In this document: one piece after another, positions 27,401 through 36,243 of the stretch
Numbering within the stretch: position 1 is the first letter of the stretch
Layout: the number at the start of each line of letters is the position of its first letter
From: Hoylesella timonensis 4401737 = DSM 22865 = JCM 15640
GTDB taxonomy: Bacteria; Bacteroidota; Bacteroidia; Bacteroidales; Bacteroidaceae
Assembly (NCBI RefSeq): GCF_000455445.1
Contig: NZ_HG417091.1
Coordinates: 252,437-316,436 of the forward strand
DNA: 64,000 nt
Reading direction: 5' to 3'
Notes under the pieces: generated by a model
Database searches by the model: none
Told to the model about the DNA's origin: nothing
What the model saw: only the letters and a program-made list of their open reading frames with translations
Made by a program: the position numbers and the translations under genes

Positions 27401-28945
27401 ATGCAATTAAGAAACATAAAAAGACAAATATTTATAGGTGTACTTGTATTCACATCTTCTGTTATCTGGGCGCAGGGTCCAAATGGTACAGGAACTTATT
27501 ATCAACGTACAGATGGGTTGAAAGGTGCAGCATTGAAAACCGCATTTCATCAGGTAATCATGGCTCCAAAGGTCAAGTCGTATAAAGAATTGTGGACGGT
27601 TTATCGAACAACGGACAGGCGTCCAGACGGGAAATTGTACGATATCTACTCGAACACCACTAATTATGTGATTGGTGGCAGTGCACATAGCGCCAATTGC
27701 CGTGGTGAGGGTGATACGTACAACCGTGAGCATACCATGCCAAAAAGCTGGTTTAATTCAGCTTCACCTATGTTTTCCGATGCTTTCCATGTGATGCCAT
27801 CGGATGGTTATGTGAACAATCGGCGGAGCAATTTTCCCTATGGAGAGACGAAAGGTGAGAAGTATCAGTCTAACAATGGGTATAGCAAGTTAGGAAAGTG
27901 TACACTACCGGGATATTCGGGAACTGTCTTCGAGCCGAATGATGAATACAAAGGAGATTTGGCACGCGTGTATTTTTATATGGCGACCTGTTATGAAAGT
28001 CAGATTGCCAATTGGAACAGCGACGTGATGTCACACAACAAATACCGCCCATATGTAAAGTGGCAGATGGATATGCTCATGAAATGGGCTAAACAAGACC
28101 CTGTGAGTGAGAAAGAAAAAGCAAGAAATGAAGCTGTCTACAAGGTGCAAGGCAATAGAAACCCCTTTGTGGACTATCCAGAATTGGAGGATTATCTGTG
28201 GGGAGATTCTGTATCTGTAGCTTTTAGTTATAATCATTATCAAGGCGGTCATGCGACAGTTGTTCCTTCACCTGACCCTCAACCGGGTGTAGAGCCACAG
28301 CCTTCGGTAACAGAAGAGACCCTACTGCAAGAGTCGTTTGCAGGTGGACGCGGAAAGTTTACGGTGGATGATAAAAGTTTGTCTGCTGACATGCGCTACG
28401 TGTGGTCACCCTATAAAAACAATTATGTGTCGTGCATGAAAGCTTCAGCCTATGTACAGAGTCAGAATCAAGCAGCAGAAAGTTGGTTGATATCTCCTGT
28501 CATCGACTTAACTTCGTACACCCAAGCTGTTTTAACCTTTGAACAAGCATGTAATTTCTTAAAAACATATAAGAATAGAGCAAAGGATTTTTTGTCCGTT
28601 TGTGTGAGTGACGACGGCGGAACGCATTGGAAGAATTGTTCGGTGGATATTCCTCACCAAGATAATTGGACCTTTGTGCCGACAGAAGTTGATTTGACCG
28701 AGTTTGCTGGAAAACAGGTGCAGATAGCCTTTGTCTATAAGAGTACAACGGCTTGTGCACCTACTTGGGAGATTATGAATTTGAAATTGACGGGTAAGAA
28801 AGCGCCAACATACATCTATCGAGTAACGTCGGATAGAACTCAGTTGGATGTTTTGAAGCCGATGTTTGACCTGTCAGGAAAGCGAGTAAATCGTCATCAT
28901 CATGGCGTAGTGATTCAAAATGGGCATAAATATATCAAAAGATAA
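27401..28945 (+). CDS. Secreted endonuclease I with anchor-J domain and T9SS-like C-terminal tail
   Basis: About 514 residues from the Met at 27401, which begins a clean signal peptide (MQLRNIKRQ ... VIWAQ). The frame is open further upstream but that part is unlikely to be used. The nuclease domain (PF04231) shows YNREHTMPKSWF, then FHVMPSDGYVNNRRSNFPYGE, the His-Asn metal site. A Pro-rich linker is followed by a choice-of-anchor-J-type beta domain (LQESFAGG ... SWLISPVIDL). The last 30 residues (MFDLSGKRVNRHH ... NGHKYIKR) resemble the short type IX sorting tails of Bacteroidales. The likely role is extracellular nucleic-acid degradation. Confidence 0.88.
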   Translation: MQLRNIKRQIFIGVLVFTSSVIWAQGPNGTGTYYQRTDGLKGAALKTAFHQVIMAPKVKSYKELWTVYRTTDRRPDGKLYDIYSNTTNYVIGGSAHSANCRGEGDTYNREHTMPKSWFNSASPMFSDAFHVMPSDGYVNNRRSNFPYGETKGEKYQSNNGYSKLGKCTLPGYSGTVFEPNDEYKGDLARVYFYMATCYESQIANWNSDVMSHNKYRPYVKWQMDMLMKWAKQDPVSEKEKARNEAVYKVQGNRNPFVDYPELEDYLWGDSVSVAFSYNHYQGGHATVVPSPDPQPGVEPQPSVTEETLLQESFAGGRGKFTVDDKSLSADMRYVWSPYKNNYVSCMKASAYVQSQNQAAESWLISPVIDLTSYTQAVLTFEQACNFLKTYKNRAKDFLSVCVSDDGGTHWKNCSVDIPHQDNWTFVPTEVDLTEFAGKQVQIAFVYKSTTACAPTWEIMNLKLTGKKAPTYIYRVTSDRTQLDVLKPMFDLSGKRVNRHHHGVVIQNGHKYIKR

Positions 28946-28984
28946 GGGATGAAAACCTGCAAAAAATAGTAGCTGTAATCGTGG

Positions 28985-29030
28985 TAGACTCATAAGGAGA
29001 TGTTGTTTCTTGTGAGTCTATCTCTTTTCA
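28985..29030 (+). terminator. Terminator after the endonuclease gene
   Basis: 12-bp stem with one G-U wobble (TAGACTCATAAG / CTTGTGAGTCTA, 28985-29020) followed by TCTCTTTT. Confidence 0.75.
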
Positions 29031-29128
29031 ACTGAATGAAACACGAACGCACAGCAGTCTAAATATTGTTCAGCGATGTTTTCAAAGTCTTAGATTTTTT
29101 GTATCTTAGCCGAAAATTGGAGGCAACT

Positions 29129-29635
29129 ATGATAAAACAATGTTGGATATATCTACTCTTATTGATAGTCAGTGGATGCGGTGTGACGCAACTGAGTAGT
29201 CGTCAAAAGGCAGCACAACGTTTGGATACGGCATCAACGGTTGCTCATGTCTTGGAGAGTAGAACATGGGAAGCAGAAATGACCTATGTGATGCCGCTCC
29301 GCATGCGTATGAGGTATTTACAAGATCGCTATGGGTTGAAGCTTTCGGGTGACACTTTATATTCTAATCTTCCTTACTATGGGCGTGCGTACAGCATTCC
29401 TTATGGGGGTGGGAAAGGTTTAGTTTTTCAAGCACCCATACAGGATTATCAGTTACACTATTCCAAAAAAGGATTTGCCAGACTAAACATTGATGTACGA
29501 AATGATGAAGATCGGTTTACGTATCAGCTTGATGTTTTTATGAACGGTCATGTAGATTTGGTTGTAAGGTCGCAACAACGCGACCCCATCTCCTTTAGTG
29601 GGAAGTTGGTTCATACAAATAAAACTCATCAATAA
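29129..29635 (+). CDS. DUF4251 family lipoprotein
   Basis: 168 residues from the Met at 29129, which follows GGAGG and begins a lipoprotein signal (LLLIVSGCG). The frame is open to 29066, but a TATCTTAG promoter-like box at 29101-29108 lies inside that extension. SNLPYYGRAY and PYGGGKGLVF are features of the Bacteroidales DUF4251 family, a lipocalin-like beta structure without an assigned function. Confidence 0.82.
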   Translation: MIKQCWIYLLLLIVSGCGVTQLSSRQKAAQRLDTASTVAHVLESRTWEAEMTYVMPLRMRMRYLQDRYGLKLSGDTLYSNLPYYGRAYSIPYGGGKGLVFQAPIQDYQLHYSKKGFARLNIDVRNDEDRFTYQLDVFMNGHVDLVVRSQQRDPISFSGKLVHTNKTHQ

Positions 29636-29700
29636 ATGTCTCCATGCTATGAATCATGTACGGCATTGCGAATCATTGTGAGTGTAATCCTTAGGTAATC

Positions 29701-30531
29701 ATGCCCATTTCACCGTCAAATAAGCATCATCATCATGAGTCATCCAAAAGGAAAAGGTGGCTAAGGGGAGGGGGAATCTCTGTTTCCGCTCTATTTATTC
29801 TATTCTGTTTTTTGATTATTTTATTTCCAGAACAATATAGAAGCTTGTTGTATAGGTGGAATTTAGGAAGTCATGATGGAGTAGTGGCAGCCCATGTGCG
29901 CAATCGTTATCATTATGATGGAATAGACGTTTCGCATTATCAAGGAGAAATTGACTGGGCTTTGGTGGCAAGTGACACCTGTATTCAGTTTGTTTATGTC
30001 AAAGCAACAGAAGGGAGTACCCACGTAGATACGTTTTATCATCGCAATATGAGTGGTGCCAAGGAAGTGGGACTCCATGTTGGCTCTTATCATTTCCTTA
30101 CTTCTACCAGTTCTGTGCATCGTCAATTCAACCACTTTAAGGCTCACATGAGTCAACATCCGCAAGATTTACTGCCGATGGTTGATGTAGAATGGGTTGG
30201 AGTAAAGGGTTGGAGCAAGCAACAGCTGCAAGACAGCTTGGCGGTTTTTCTATGGTTGGTGAAGCAACATTATGGTCGTTATCCATTGTTGTATGCAGAC
30301 TCTCGCTTCTATAATGCGCATCTATCGCCACGTTTTGACAAACTTCCTCTCTTTATAGCACGGTACAGTGAGGAAGCTCCGATAGTAAAAGGCGCACATC
30401 GGCACTTTATTTGGCAACGTGATCAGTATGGTTGGGTGGATGGTATCAATCATCATGTGGATTTGAATGCCTTTGCGGTGGGGACAACCTTAGCCGACAT
30501 TTTGCTTCAACCTACGACAGCAGGGCAGTGA
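29701..30531 (+). CDS. GH25 lysozyme-type muramidase, membrane-anchored
   Basis: A 276-residue glycoside hydrolase family 25 protein. A His/Lys-rich cytoplasmic start and one membrane helix (residues 25-42) are followed by the catalytic domain. The domain carries GIDVSHYQGEIDW (first acidic site), FVYVKATEGSTHVD, GSYHFLTS and PMVDVEW (catalytic Asp/Glu). GH25 enzymes cut the MurNAc-GlcNAc bond of peptidoglycan. Its role in wall remodelling is inferred. Confidence 0.93.
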   Translation: MPISPSNKHHHHESSKRKRWLRGGGISVSALFILFCFLIILFPEQYRSLLYRWNLGSHDGVVAAHVRNRYHYDGIDVSHYQGEIDWALVASDTCIQFVYVKATEGSTHVDTFYHRNMSGAKEVGLHVGSYHFLTSTSSVHRQFNHFKAHMSQHPQDLLPMVDVEWVGVKGWSKQQLQDSLAVFLWLVKQHYGRYPLLYADSRFYNAHLSPRFDKLPLFIARYSEEAPIVKGAHRHFIWQRDQYGWVDGINHHVDLNAFAVGTTLADILLQPTTAGQ

Positions 30532-30604
30532 ATGAAGTGGAGCAATCGTACTGGAGACTGCTGCGACGCCTTCTTTTAGCTTTTATTTCAGTACCAATTA
30601 TCTT

Positions 30605-31354
30605 TTACTTCAGCTCCAATTCTACGGGGCAATGGTCGCTACCCATTATCTCGGTATGAATCTTTGCATCGTGTAAGCGTTCTTTCAACCGTTCTGAAAT
30701 AAGGAAATAGTCGATACGCCAGCCTGCATTCTTTTCTCTTGCCCTGAATCTATACGACCACCATGAGTATGTAATCTGCTCTGGATAAAGGTAACGGAAT
30801 GTGTCTATGAAGCCGTTGTCTAGCAATCTGGTCATCTTATCGCGTTCTTCGTCTGTAAAACCAGCATTGCGTTTGTTTGTCTTTGGGTTCTTCAAGTCAA
30901 TCTCTTCATGCGCAACATTCAGGTCTCCACAAATGATTACTGGCTTGATTTGGTCGAGTTGGGTAATATAAGCACGAAAATCATCCTCCCATTTCATGCG
31001 GTAATCAAGTCTTCTAAGTTCATCTTGTGAGTTGGGAACATACACGGTGATCAAGAAAAAGTCTTCCATTTCAAGCGTAATCACACGTCCTTCTTGGTCG
31101 TGTTCCTCTATTCCCAAGCCATAGCTCACATGAATAGGTTTGTGTTTTGTGTAGATAGCCGTTCCTGAATAACCTTTCTTTTCGGCATAGTTCCAATATG
31201 AAGTATAGCCCGGAAATTGCAAATCCAACTGTCCTTCCTGCATTTTTGTTTCTTGAAGGCAGAAGAAATCTGCATCAAGTTGTTGGAAAGATTCTTGAAA
31301 ATTCTTTTTTACGCAGGCTCTAAGACCATTTACATTCCAGGATATGAATTTCAT
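30605..31354 (-). CDS. xth: Exodeoxyribonuclease III
   Basis: AP endonuclease and 3'-5' exonuclease of base-excision repair, 249 residues. Motifs in order are [19 protein letters not shown] (metal Glu), [28 protein letters not shown] and GSDHCPVEL (catalytic Asp-His). It lies 90 nt after folE on the same strand. Confidence 0.96.
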   Translation of the reverse strand: MKFISWNVNGLRACVKKNFQESFQQLDADFFCLQETKMQEGQLDLQFPGYTSYWNYAEKKGYSGTAIYTKHKPIHVSYGLGIEEHDQEGRVITLEMEDFFLITVYVPNSQDELRRLDYRMKWEDDFRAYITQLDQIKPVIICGDLNVAHEEIDLKNPKTNKRNAGFTDEERDKMTRLLDNGFIDTFRYLYPEQITYSWWSYRFRAREKNAGWRIDYFLISERLKERLHDAKIHTEIMGSDHCPVELELK

Positions 31355-31444
31355 AAAGTTACGTTTTTATAGTTTGTTGATAGGATGAATCTTGTATTGA
31401 ATGGCTTGAGGTATTCCACTCATCCTCCTCATCTGATGTCTTGA

Positions 31445-32038
31445 TTAAATTTTCCTCGACTCTCCACGAAGAAGATTCATAAACTCTTCACGTGTTTTTG
31501 CTTGGTTAAAAGCACCAGAAAAGGCACTCGTTGTGGTGATAGAATTTTGTTTTTCAACTCCTCGCATCTGCATACACATGTGTTTTGCTTCGATGACAAC
31601 CATCACACCCAAAGGCTGCAATGCCTCTTGTATGCAATCTTTCACTTGTTGGGTGAGTCGTTCTTGCACCTGAAGTCTGTGACTGTATATGTCTACCACG
31701 CGTGCTACCTTGCTCAGTCCAGTGATATGTCCATGAGGAATGTAAGCTACGTGTGCCTTTCCATAAAAGGGTAGCATGTGATGTTCGCATAAAGAAAAGA
31801 AGTCTATATCTTTTACAATGACCATTTGGTCATACTTTTCTTCAAACAGTGCATCCAATAGCACTCGTTTAGGGTCTTGTGTATATCCCCGAGTGAGTAC
31901 CTGCATTGCCTTTGCCACACGCATCGGTGTCTTTTCTAATCCTTCTCTATCTGGATTCTCGCCTAATAATTGTAATATTTCTTGATAATGTGATGCGAGG
32001 TCATCCAAGCCTTCGCGAAATTCATTTGTTTGATTCAT
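31445..32038 (-). CDS. folE: GTP cyclohydrolase I
   Basis: Converts GTP to 7,8-dihydroneopterin triphosphate for folate, and supplies the precursor of queuosine synthesis. Length 197 residues. [20 protein letters not shown] carries the zinc Cys and His, [11 protein letters not shown] and [10 protein letters not shown] follow, and MCMQMRGV supplies the second zinc Cys. It lies 21 nt after the SPOR protein gene. The folK and queA genes elsewhere in the window belong to its two downstream pathways. Confidence 0.97.
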   Translation of the reverse strand: MNQTNEFREGLDDLASHYQEILQLLGENPDREGLEKTPMRVAKAMQVLTRGYTQDPKRVLLDALFEEKYDQMVIVKDIDFFSLCEHHMLPFYGKAHVAYIPHGHITGLSKVARVVDIYSHRLQVQERLTQQVKDCIQEALQPLGVMVVIEAKHMCMQMRGVEKQNSITTTSAFSGAFNQAKTREEFMNLLRGESRKI

Positions 32039-32059
32039 GCGGATTGTGTGCTTCTATGA

Positions 32060-32731
32060 TTAATATTGTACGGTAATTTTTCCTCGAACAATGCAAGCTT
32101 GTTTATACCCAAGTCCTTTGACTTGTTTTAGTATTCTTGCAGCTTCTTCGTAACTACGATAGTTTCCAACACGGCAAATCCATCTTGGCGAGTAGAAATG
32201 TACATAGATCGGTTCGTTTGGAAGTACTTGTTTGATGTTGTCTCTGATGCTTTCAGCTCGAAGTCTGTCTGCTCGCGAGTTACCTCCAGCAAATGCTTGT
32301 ACCCGATAGCCATTGATTTTGTAGCTTTTGCGCATTACTTTTTTGCGCATATCTATGGTAGGAATGTCCAATTCAAAGGTAGACGTATCCTCTTTTGTTG
32401 CTCGTCTTTCGGTGGCTTTGGCAGAACTTTCCTGCTTATTATTCCTGTCTTCTTTCGTCTTATCCGTAATCTTATCCTGCTTTTGTGGTGTTAGAGGATG
32501 GATTGAAGGCTTGTCATCTTGTTTCGATTTGCTCGTAGTTGGTGCTTGAGGTAGCGTAGTGATGGTGATTTTGACTTTTCCGTTAACCAATTCGTCTATA
32601 TCTTTACTCTGGCTAACTTTCACAGACGCTTTTCCTGGTTCTTTGTTCTGTAGGTGATCCAAGAATGACTGTGCTTCGCTATGAATTGTAGCACATGTCA
32701 AAATAAACAATAAAGTGACGAATTTTTTCAT
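32060..32731 (-). CDS. SPOR-domain periplasmic protein
   Basis: 223 residues: signal peptide (residues 1-21, ending SEAQ), a Lys/Thr/Glu-rich low-complexity linker (45-115), and a C-terminal SPOR domain (about 140-223, from INGYRVQAFAGG to CRVGNYRSYEEA). SPOR domains bind denuded septal peptidoglycan, so a division-site role is likely (inference). It is followed after 21 nt by folE and separated from tpiA by a terminator. Confidence 0.88.
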   Translation of the reverse strand: MKKFVTLLFILTCATIHSEAQSFLDHLQNKEPGKASVKVSQSKDIDELVNGKVKITITTLPQAPTTSKSKQDDKPSIHPLTPQKQDKITDKTKEDRNNKQESSAKATERRATKEDTSTFELDIPTIDMRKKVMRKSYKINGYRVQAFAGGNSRADRLRAESIRDNIKQVLPNEPIYVHFYSPRWICRVGNYRSYEEAARILKQVKGLGYKQACIVRGKITVQY

Positions 32732-32749
32732 GTGAGTTTTCCTTCAAAT

Positions 32750-32804
32750 AAAAATGATGAAGCGAGACATAGCAATGAATTTGCTCACTTATGTCTCACT
32801 TCAT
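32750..32804 (-). terminator. Terminator of tpiA
   Basis: 15-bp stem with one G-U wobble (32757-32771 pairs with 32790-32804) and an 18-nt loop. On the minus strand it is followed by CATTTTTATTTG. It separates the DUF1599-DoxX-tpiA unit from SPOR-folE. Confidence 0.82.
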
Positions 32805-32815
32805 GCTAAGCGTTT

Positions 32816-33577
32816 TTACTTCTTCCATGCATCGATGATGCCCTTAAAGTCAGCGCACTTCAATGATGCACCACCAATTAAGCCGCCATCTATATTCTCT
32901 TTAGCAAAGAGTTCGGGTGCATTGCTTGCTTTGCAGCTGCCACCGTATAAGATAGTTGTGTCTTGTGCTATCTCGTTTCCGTATTTCTCTGCTATGATAG
33001 AACGAATGAAAGCGTGTATCTCTTCAGCTTGCTCTGCTGTAGCTGTCTTTCCTGTTCCAATCGCCCAGATAGGCTCATACGCAATAGTGATGTTCTTAAA
33101 CTCATCTGCGGAGAGATTGAATACCGAACCTTCAAGCTCTGCTTTCACTACTTCGTTCTGCTTGTTGCTTTCACGCTCCTCTAAAGTCTCACCGATACAG
33201 AATATAACTTTCAGTCCGTTCTTCAAAGCCAGCAATACTTTTTCTTTCAAAATCTCTGGAGTTTCCTTGTAATATTGGCGTCTTTCAGAGTGTCCAAGAA
33301 TTACATATTGTGCACCAGTGCTTTTCAACATCTCAGCTGAAACTTCACCTGTGTAGGCTCCCTTCTCTTTGTCAGCACAATTTTCTGCACCTAATGCAAC
33401 CACCTTTTGGTCTAATACTTCGGCTACACTTGCCAAGTGGATAAAGGGAGTGCATACAATTACACCGCAATTAGGCTTTTCTGCCTTTAATACTTCATTA
33501 ATTTCCTTTGCCAAGGCTACACCTTCTTGCAGGTTCAAATTCATTTTCCAGTTTCCTGCTACAATTTTTTTTCTCAT
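32816..33577 (-). CDS. tpiA: Triose-phosphate isomerase
   Basis: Glycolytic isomerase of dihydroxyacetone phosphate and glyceraldehyde-3-phosphate, 253 residues, TIM barrel. GNWKMNLN holds the catalytic Lys, ILGHSERR the electrophilic His, [11 protein letters not shown] the catalytic Glu with flexible loop 6, and YGGSCKASN and [11 protein letters not shown] bind phosphate. It starts 3 nt after the DoxX-type gene. Confidence 0.97.
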   Translation of the reverse strand: MRKKIVAGNWKMNLNLQEGVALAKEINEVLKAEKPNCGVIVCTPFIHLASVAEVLDQKVVALGAENCADKEKGAYTGEVSAEMLKSTGAQYVILGHSERRQYYKETPEILKEKVLLALKNGLKVIFCIGETLEERESNKQNEVVKAELEGSVFNLSADEFKNITIAYEPIWAIGTGKTATAEQAEEIHAFIRSIIAEKYGNEIAQDTTILYGGSCKASNAPELFAKENIDGGLIGGASLKCADFKGIIDAWKK

Positions 33578-33580
33578 ATA

Positions 33581-34909
33581 CTAATCATTGTTTAAAGTTG
33601 AAATACTATCTTCTGTTTTCTCTTGTGTCAGTTCGTTTTTCTTTTGCTTAAATCTTAACCATCTGCTCCATGCCCATAAACGGTCGGCAATTGTAAGTAA
33701 TAATAAGGGAAGCACGAACCACAAAAAGATAATCATCATTCTTTTGGGAATGCTATTCTCTTCTATTGTACCTATTTTTGACAGATATAACGGCTTTTGA
33801 AGTTCTGCTTCCTGAGGCAAATCATGGTGACTCCACTTCCTGATAATGTTACCCTTTTTCAGTAATATCAAGCCTGGGTTACTGCGAATGATGGTTTTCA
33901 GTGTTGTTTCATCCGTTCTGCAAAACGGATATTCAGCTCCTGTTAAGTCTTGCCAATGTTGGATATTCTCTTTCGTACTTGCCGTTAAACAGTAGAATGG
34001 ATAGTCATAGGTTTGTGCATATTCGTAAATTCTGTCGATATTGCCAAAATTCAAGTCGCTTGCATTCTCCAGATGTGGCGAAATGAGCAAGAAAGTGTAG
34101 CTCGTATCTGCAAGAATTTCCTCTGTTAAATCCTCTCCTTCTAAGGTCTGAATGCTGAAATCATGAATGGGAGGCACGTATCCTTCTGTTAATTGTGTCG
34201 TTTTACTGTCCACAAATTCCCATGTAGAGTCAGGGTAATTGTCAAGTGTAAACTCTTTTGTTTCTCCATTCTTCTTCAGCAAAAATGTTGTTTCAAACTT
34301 GGGTTGTTCAGCATCTTCTGGTATTTCCATACCCTTTGGGATGTTCGCTCCTATATGATAAGGTCGGAAATCGAAGAAAGGTAATTTATATAAACAATAC
34401 AAGCTGGAGGCGATGATGAAGAGAATGGTGTAGTTGAAGACAATCCATTGGTTTGTTTTGGAGATAAATCTCCACATGCGCAACGGCCATAATGCAATGA
34501 TAATAGCGCACCCCAGCAGCACAATGTTCTTGACTAAAGTCTCCATGTTGCTCAGATGAATGGCATCGCCAAAGCATCCGCAATCGCTAATGGGGTTGGC
34601 AATGACAAGCCAAAGCGTGACGATGGTCATAGCAACCATGAACGTCAGTGTTATCTTGGACACCAGTCGTCTGCGAATAGCCAACAGAATAAACACCCCA
34701 AGACTGAACTCTATGGCAGATAATCCCACGGAAGAAGCCAATGTTATCCAGTCAGGAACCATTCCTTGGCATGACAATGCTTCCAAATAGTCTTGTATCT
34801 TGTATTGAGTTCCTAATGGGTCAATGGCCTTCACATAACCCGAAAAGATGAAGGTTATGGCTAATACCAGTCGGCACACATTGGTCAAGATAGTCTTCAC
34901 TTTATTCAC
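33581..34909 (-). CDS. BT_3928-type DoxX family membrane protein
   Basis: About 442 residues. Five membrane helices form a DoxX/MauE-like N-terminal domain (1-190) with SGYVKAIDPLG and the MauE-like cysteine motif SDCGCFGD. The C-terminal half (250-390) has a thioredoxin-like fold without CxxC. I prefer the GTG at 34909 because it overlaps the upstream stop (GTGAATAA). A TTG at 34927 is possible. Such proteins are thought to act in membrane redox balance, but the function is unproven. The tpiA gene follows at once. Confidence 0.83.
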   Translation of the reverse strand: MNKVKTILTNVCRLVLAITFIFSGYVKAIDPLGTQYKIQDYLEALSCQGMVPDWITLASSVGLSAIEFSLGVFILLAIRRRLVSKITLTFMVAMTIVTLWLVIANPISDCGCFGDAIHLSNMETLVKNIVLLGCAIIIALWPLRMWRFISKTNQWIVFNYTILFIIASSLYCLYKLPFFDFRPYHIGANIPKGMEIPEDAEQPKFETTFLLKKNGETKEFTLDNYPDSTWEFVDSKTTQLTEGYVPPIHDFSIQTLEGEDLTEEILADTSYTFLLISPHLENASDLNFGNIDRIYEYAQTYDYPFYCLTASTKENIQHWQDLTGAEYPFCRTDETTLKTIIRSNPGLILLKKGNIIRKWSHHDLPQEAELQKPLYLSKIGTIEENSIPKRMMIIFLWFVLPLLLLTIADRLWAWSRWLRFKQKKNELTQEKTEDSISTLNND

Positions 34910-35444
34910 TAAGCCTGATAACGCCAAAGACAGCGTAGTTGATAATATCCATTAAATTTGAGTCTATGCCTTCAGAAACGATTGCTTGTCCGTGAATATC
35001 CTCCAATTCTTTCATCCTTTGGATTTTTGTGAGAATGAAATCGGTGTAGCTACTCACACGCATCATTCGCCAAGCCTCATCATAATCATGATTTTTCTTG
35101 AGCATCAGTTCTAAAACTTCCTGTACATGTCGGTCGTATAGCGTCATGGCTTCCGTGGTATTGATATCAACTTCGTCGACAAAGCCTTTCTCCAATTGTA
35201 TCAATCCGATAATACCATAATTAATCAATGCCATGAATTCAGGTCGTATGCCTTCTTCTATCATGGCTTTCTTTTTCATCTCGATAGACCGAATGCGCTT
35301 GGCTTTGATAAACAACTGGTCTGTCAATGAAGACGGACGCAGGATTCGCCACGATGCACTGTAGTCGTGGAGCTTATTCTCAAACAGTGTCCGGCATTCT
35401 GCCAGTACATCCTTAAACTGCTCTTCTGTCTTTGTATGGTTCAT
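34902..35444 (-). CDS. DUF1599 (nucleotide-modification-associated domain 1) tandem protein
   Basis: 180 residues, built of two similar halves. DYSASWRILRPSSLTD ... INYGIIGLIQLE is echoed by DYDEAWRMMRVSSYTD ... INYAVFGVIRLSE, so it is an internal duplication. The frame is open to 35549, but the promoter at 35456-35487 fixes the start at 35444 (MNHTKTEEQF). DUF1599/Nmad1 domains were named from phage base-modification contexts. Here the gene leads a housekeeping operon with the DoxX-type gene and tpiA, and folE lies further downstream. The reaction is unknown. Confidence 0.88.
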   Translation of the reverse strand: MNHTKTEEQFKDVLAECRTLFENKLHDYSASWRILRPSSLTDQLFIKAKRIRSIEMKKKAMIEEGIRPEFMALINYGIIGLIQLEKGFVDEVDINTTEAMTLYDRHVQEVLELMLKKNHDYDEAWRMMRVSSYTDFILTKIQRMKELEDIHGQAIVSEGIDSNLMDIINYAVFGVIRLSE

Positions 35445-35455
35445 ATTATAGTGTG

Positions 35456-35487
35456 CAAATTTAATCAATTCTACTGGAATAGCCAAA
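35456..35487 (-). promoter_or_regulatory. Promoter of the DUF1599-DoxX-tpiA operon
   Basis: Minus strand TTTG (35487-35484), N20, TAAATTTG (35463-35456), 12 nt before the ATG at 35444. It excludes the longer upstream start. Confidence 0.8.
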
Positions 35488-35624
35488 GAATGTGACGAGT
35501 GAATTTTGTGTTTGTTATCGGGTAGAAGTTTTGAAGTGTGTAGATACAAAAAATGAAGAAAGCGTTAGGATGCCCTATTGATTAACAAACTTTCTTCAAT
35601 TCGTATGATGTCTGTCAGAAATTG

Positions 35625-36062
35625 TTACTGGTTAGCTGCGTGCTGATATTCTTTTGTATCTTGTTTCTGCCTCATTCGTATCATTCTCACCACGCCACAC
35701 ATGGCTTCGTATCTGGCTTTCAGGGAGTCGCGCTCTACTCTCATCATGTTGGCTTTGTACAAGTTGTCTTCCCCAGGAATCTCTCTCAGGATAGCTTGTA
35801 GTGCAGAGTCGGTTTGCGCAATGTCGTGTTGCGCTAACTTCAGTGATGCTTGTTGCCATAGGCGCAAGCTTTCTCTCCTGCTCTTTATCGCTTTCGGGAA
35901 CTGCATTCTCAAAGCGGTAATAGAGTCGAGTGTTTGCATATATTCGCCTCGCTCATAGAGAGCTTTGATTTGAGCGAGCAAGTGGGCTGCCTGTTCGTCT
36001 TCAGATGGAGCGCACGAGACGAGGGTCAAGGCGCACAATATCAACCATGTAAAAATCTTCAT
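35625..36062 (-). CDS. Small helical lipoprotein, unknown function
   Basis: 145 residues. The signal peptide has lipobox TLVSC (Cys17), followed by a TPR-like helical body (HLLAQIKALYERGEYMQTLDSI). No family was recognised. A TATTTTTG box (36067-36074, minus strand) ends only 4 nt before the ATG, so the transcript is probably leaderless. It is divergent from cca. Confidence 0.75.
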   Translation of the reverse strand: MKIFTWLILCALTLVSCAPSEDEQAAHLLAQIKALYERGEYMQTLDSITALRMQFPKAIKSRRESLRLWQQASLKLAQHDIAQTDSALQAILREIPGEDNLYKANMMRVERDSLKARYEAMCGVVRMIRMRQKQDTKEYQHAANQ

Positions 36063-36118
36063 GTCGCAAAAATACTAATTTTCTGCATGAACGCATCTAA
36101 AACGTTGCTTATTTTTAG

Positions 36119-36126
36119 TAACTTTG
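36119..36126 (+). promoter_or_regulatory. Probable -7 box of cca
   Basis: TAACTTTG with no clear TTTG partner. It would give a leader of about 110 nt before the cca ATG at 36244. Confidence 0.5.
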
Positions 36127-36243
36127 CAGCCACTTAAGAAGTTTTATCATTCAAGACGGTTGTTGTCTGTCTTCATTATTAAAATTAAAATAACCTTGAG
36201 AGCTTTATCCCGAACGAGACAGGGATAGTCTCTCGTTTGACTT

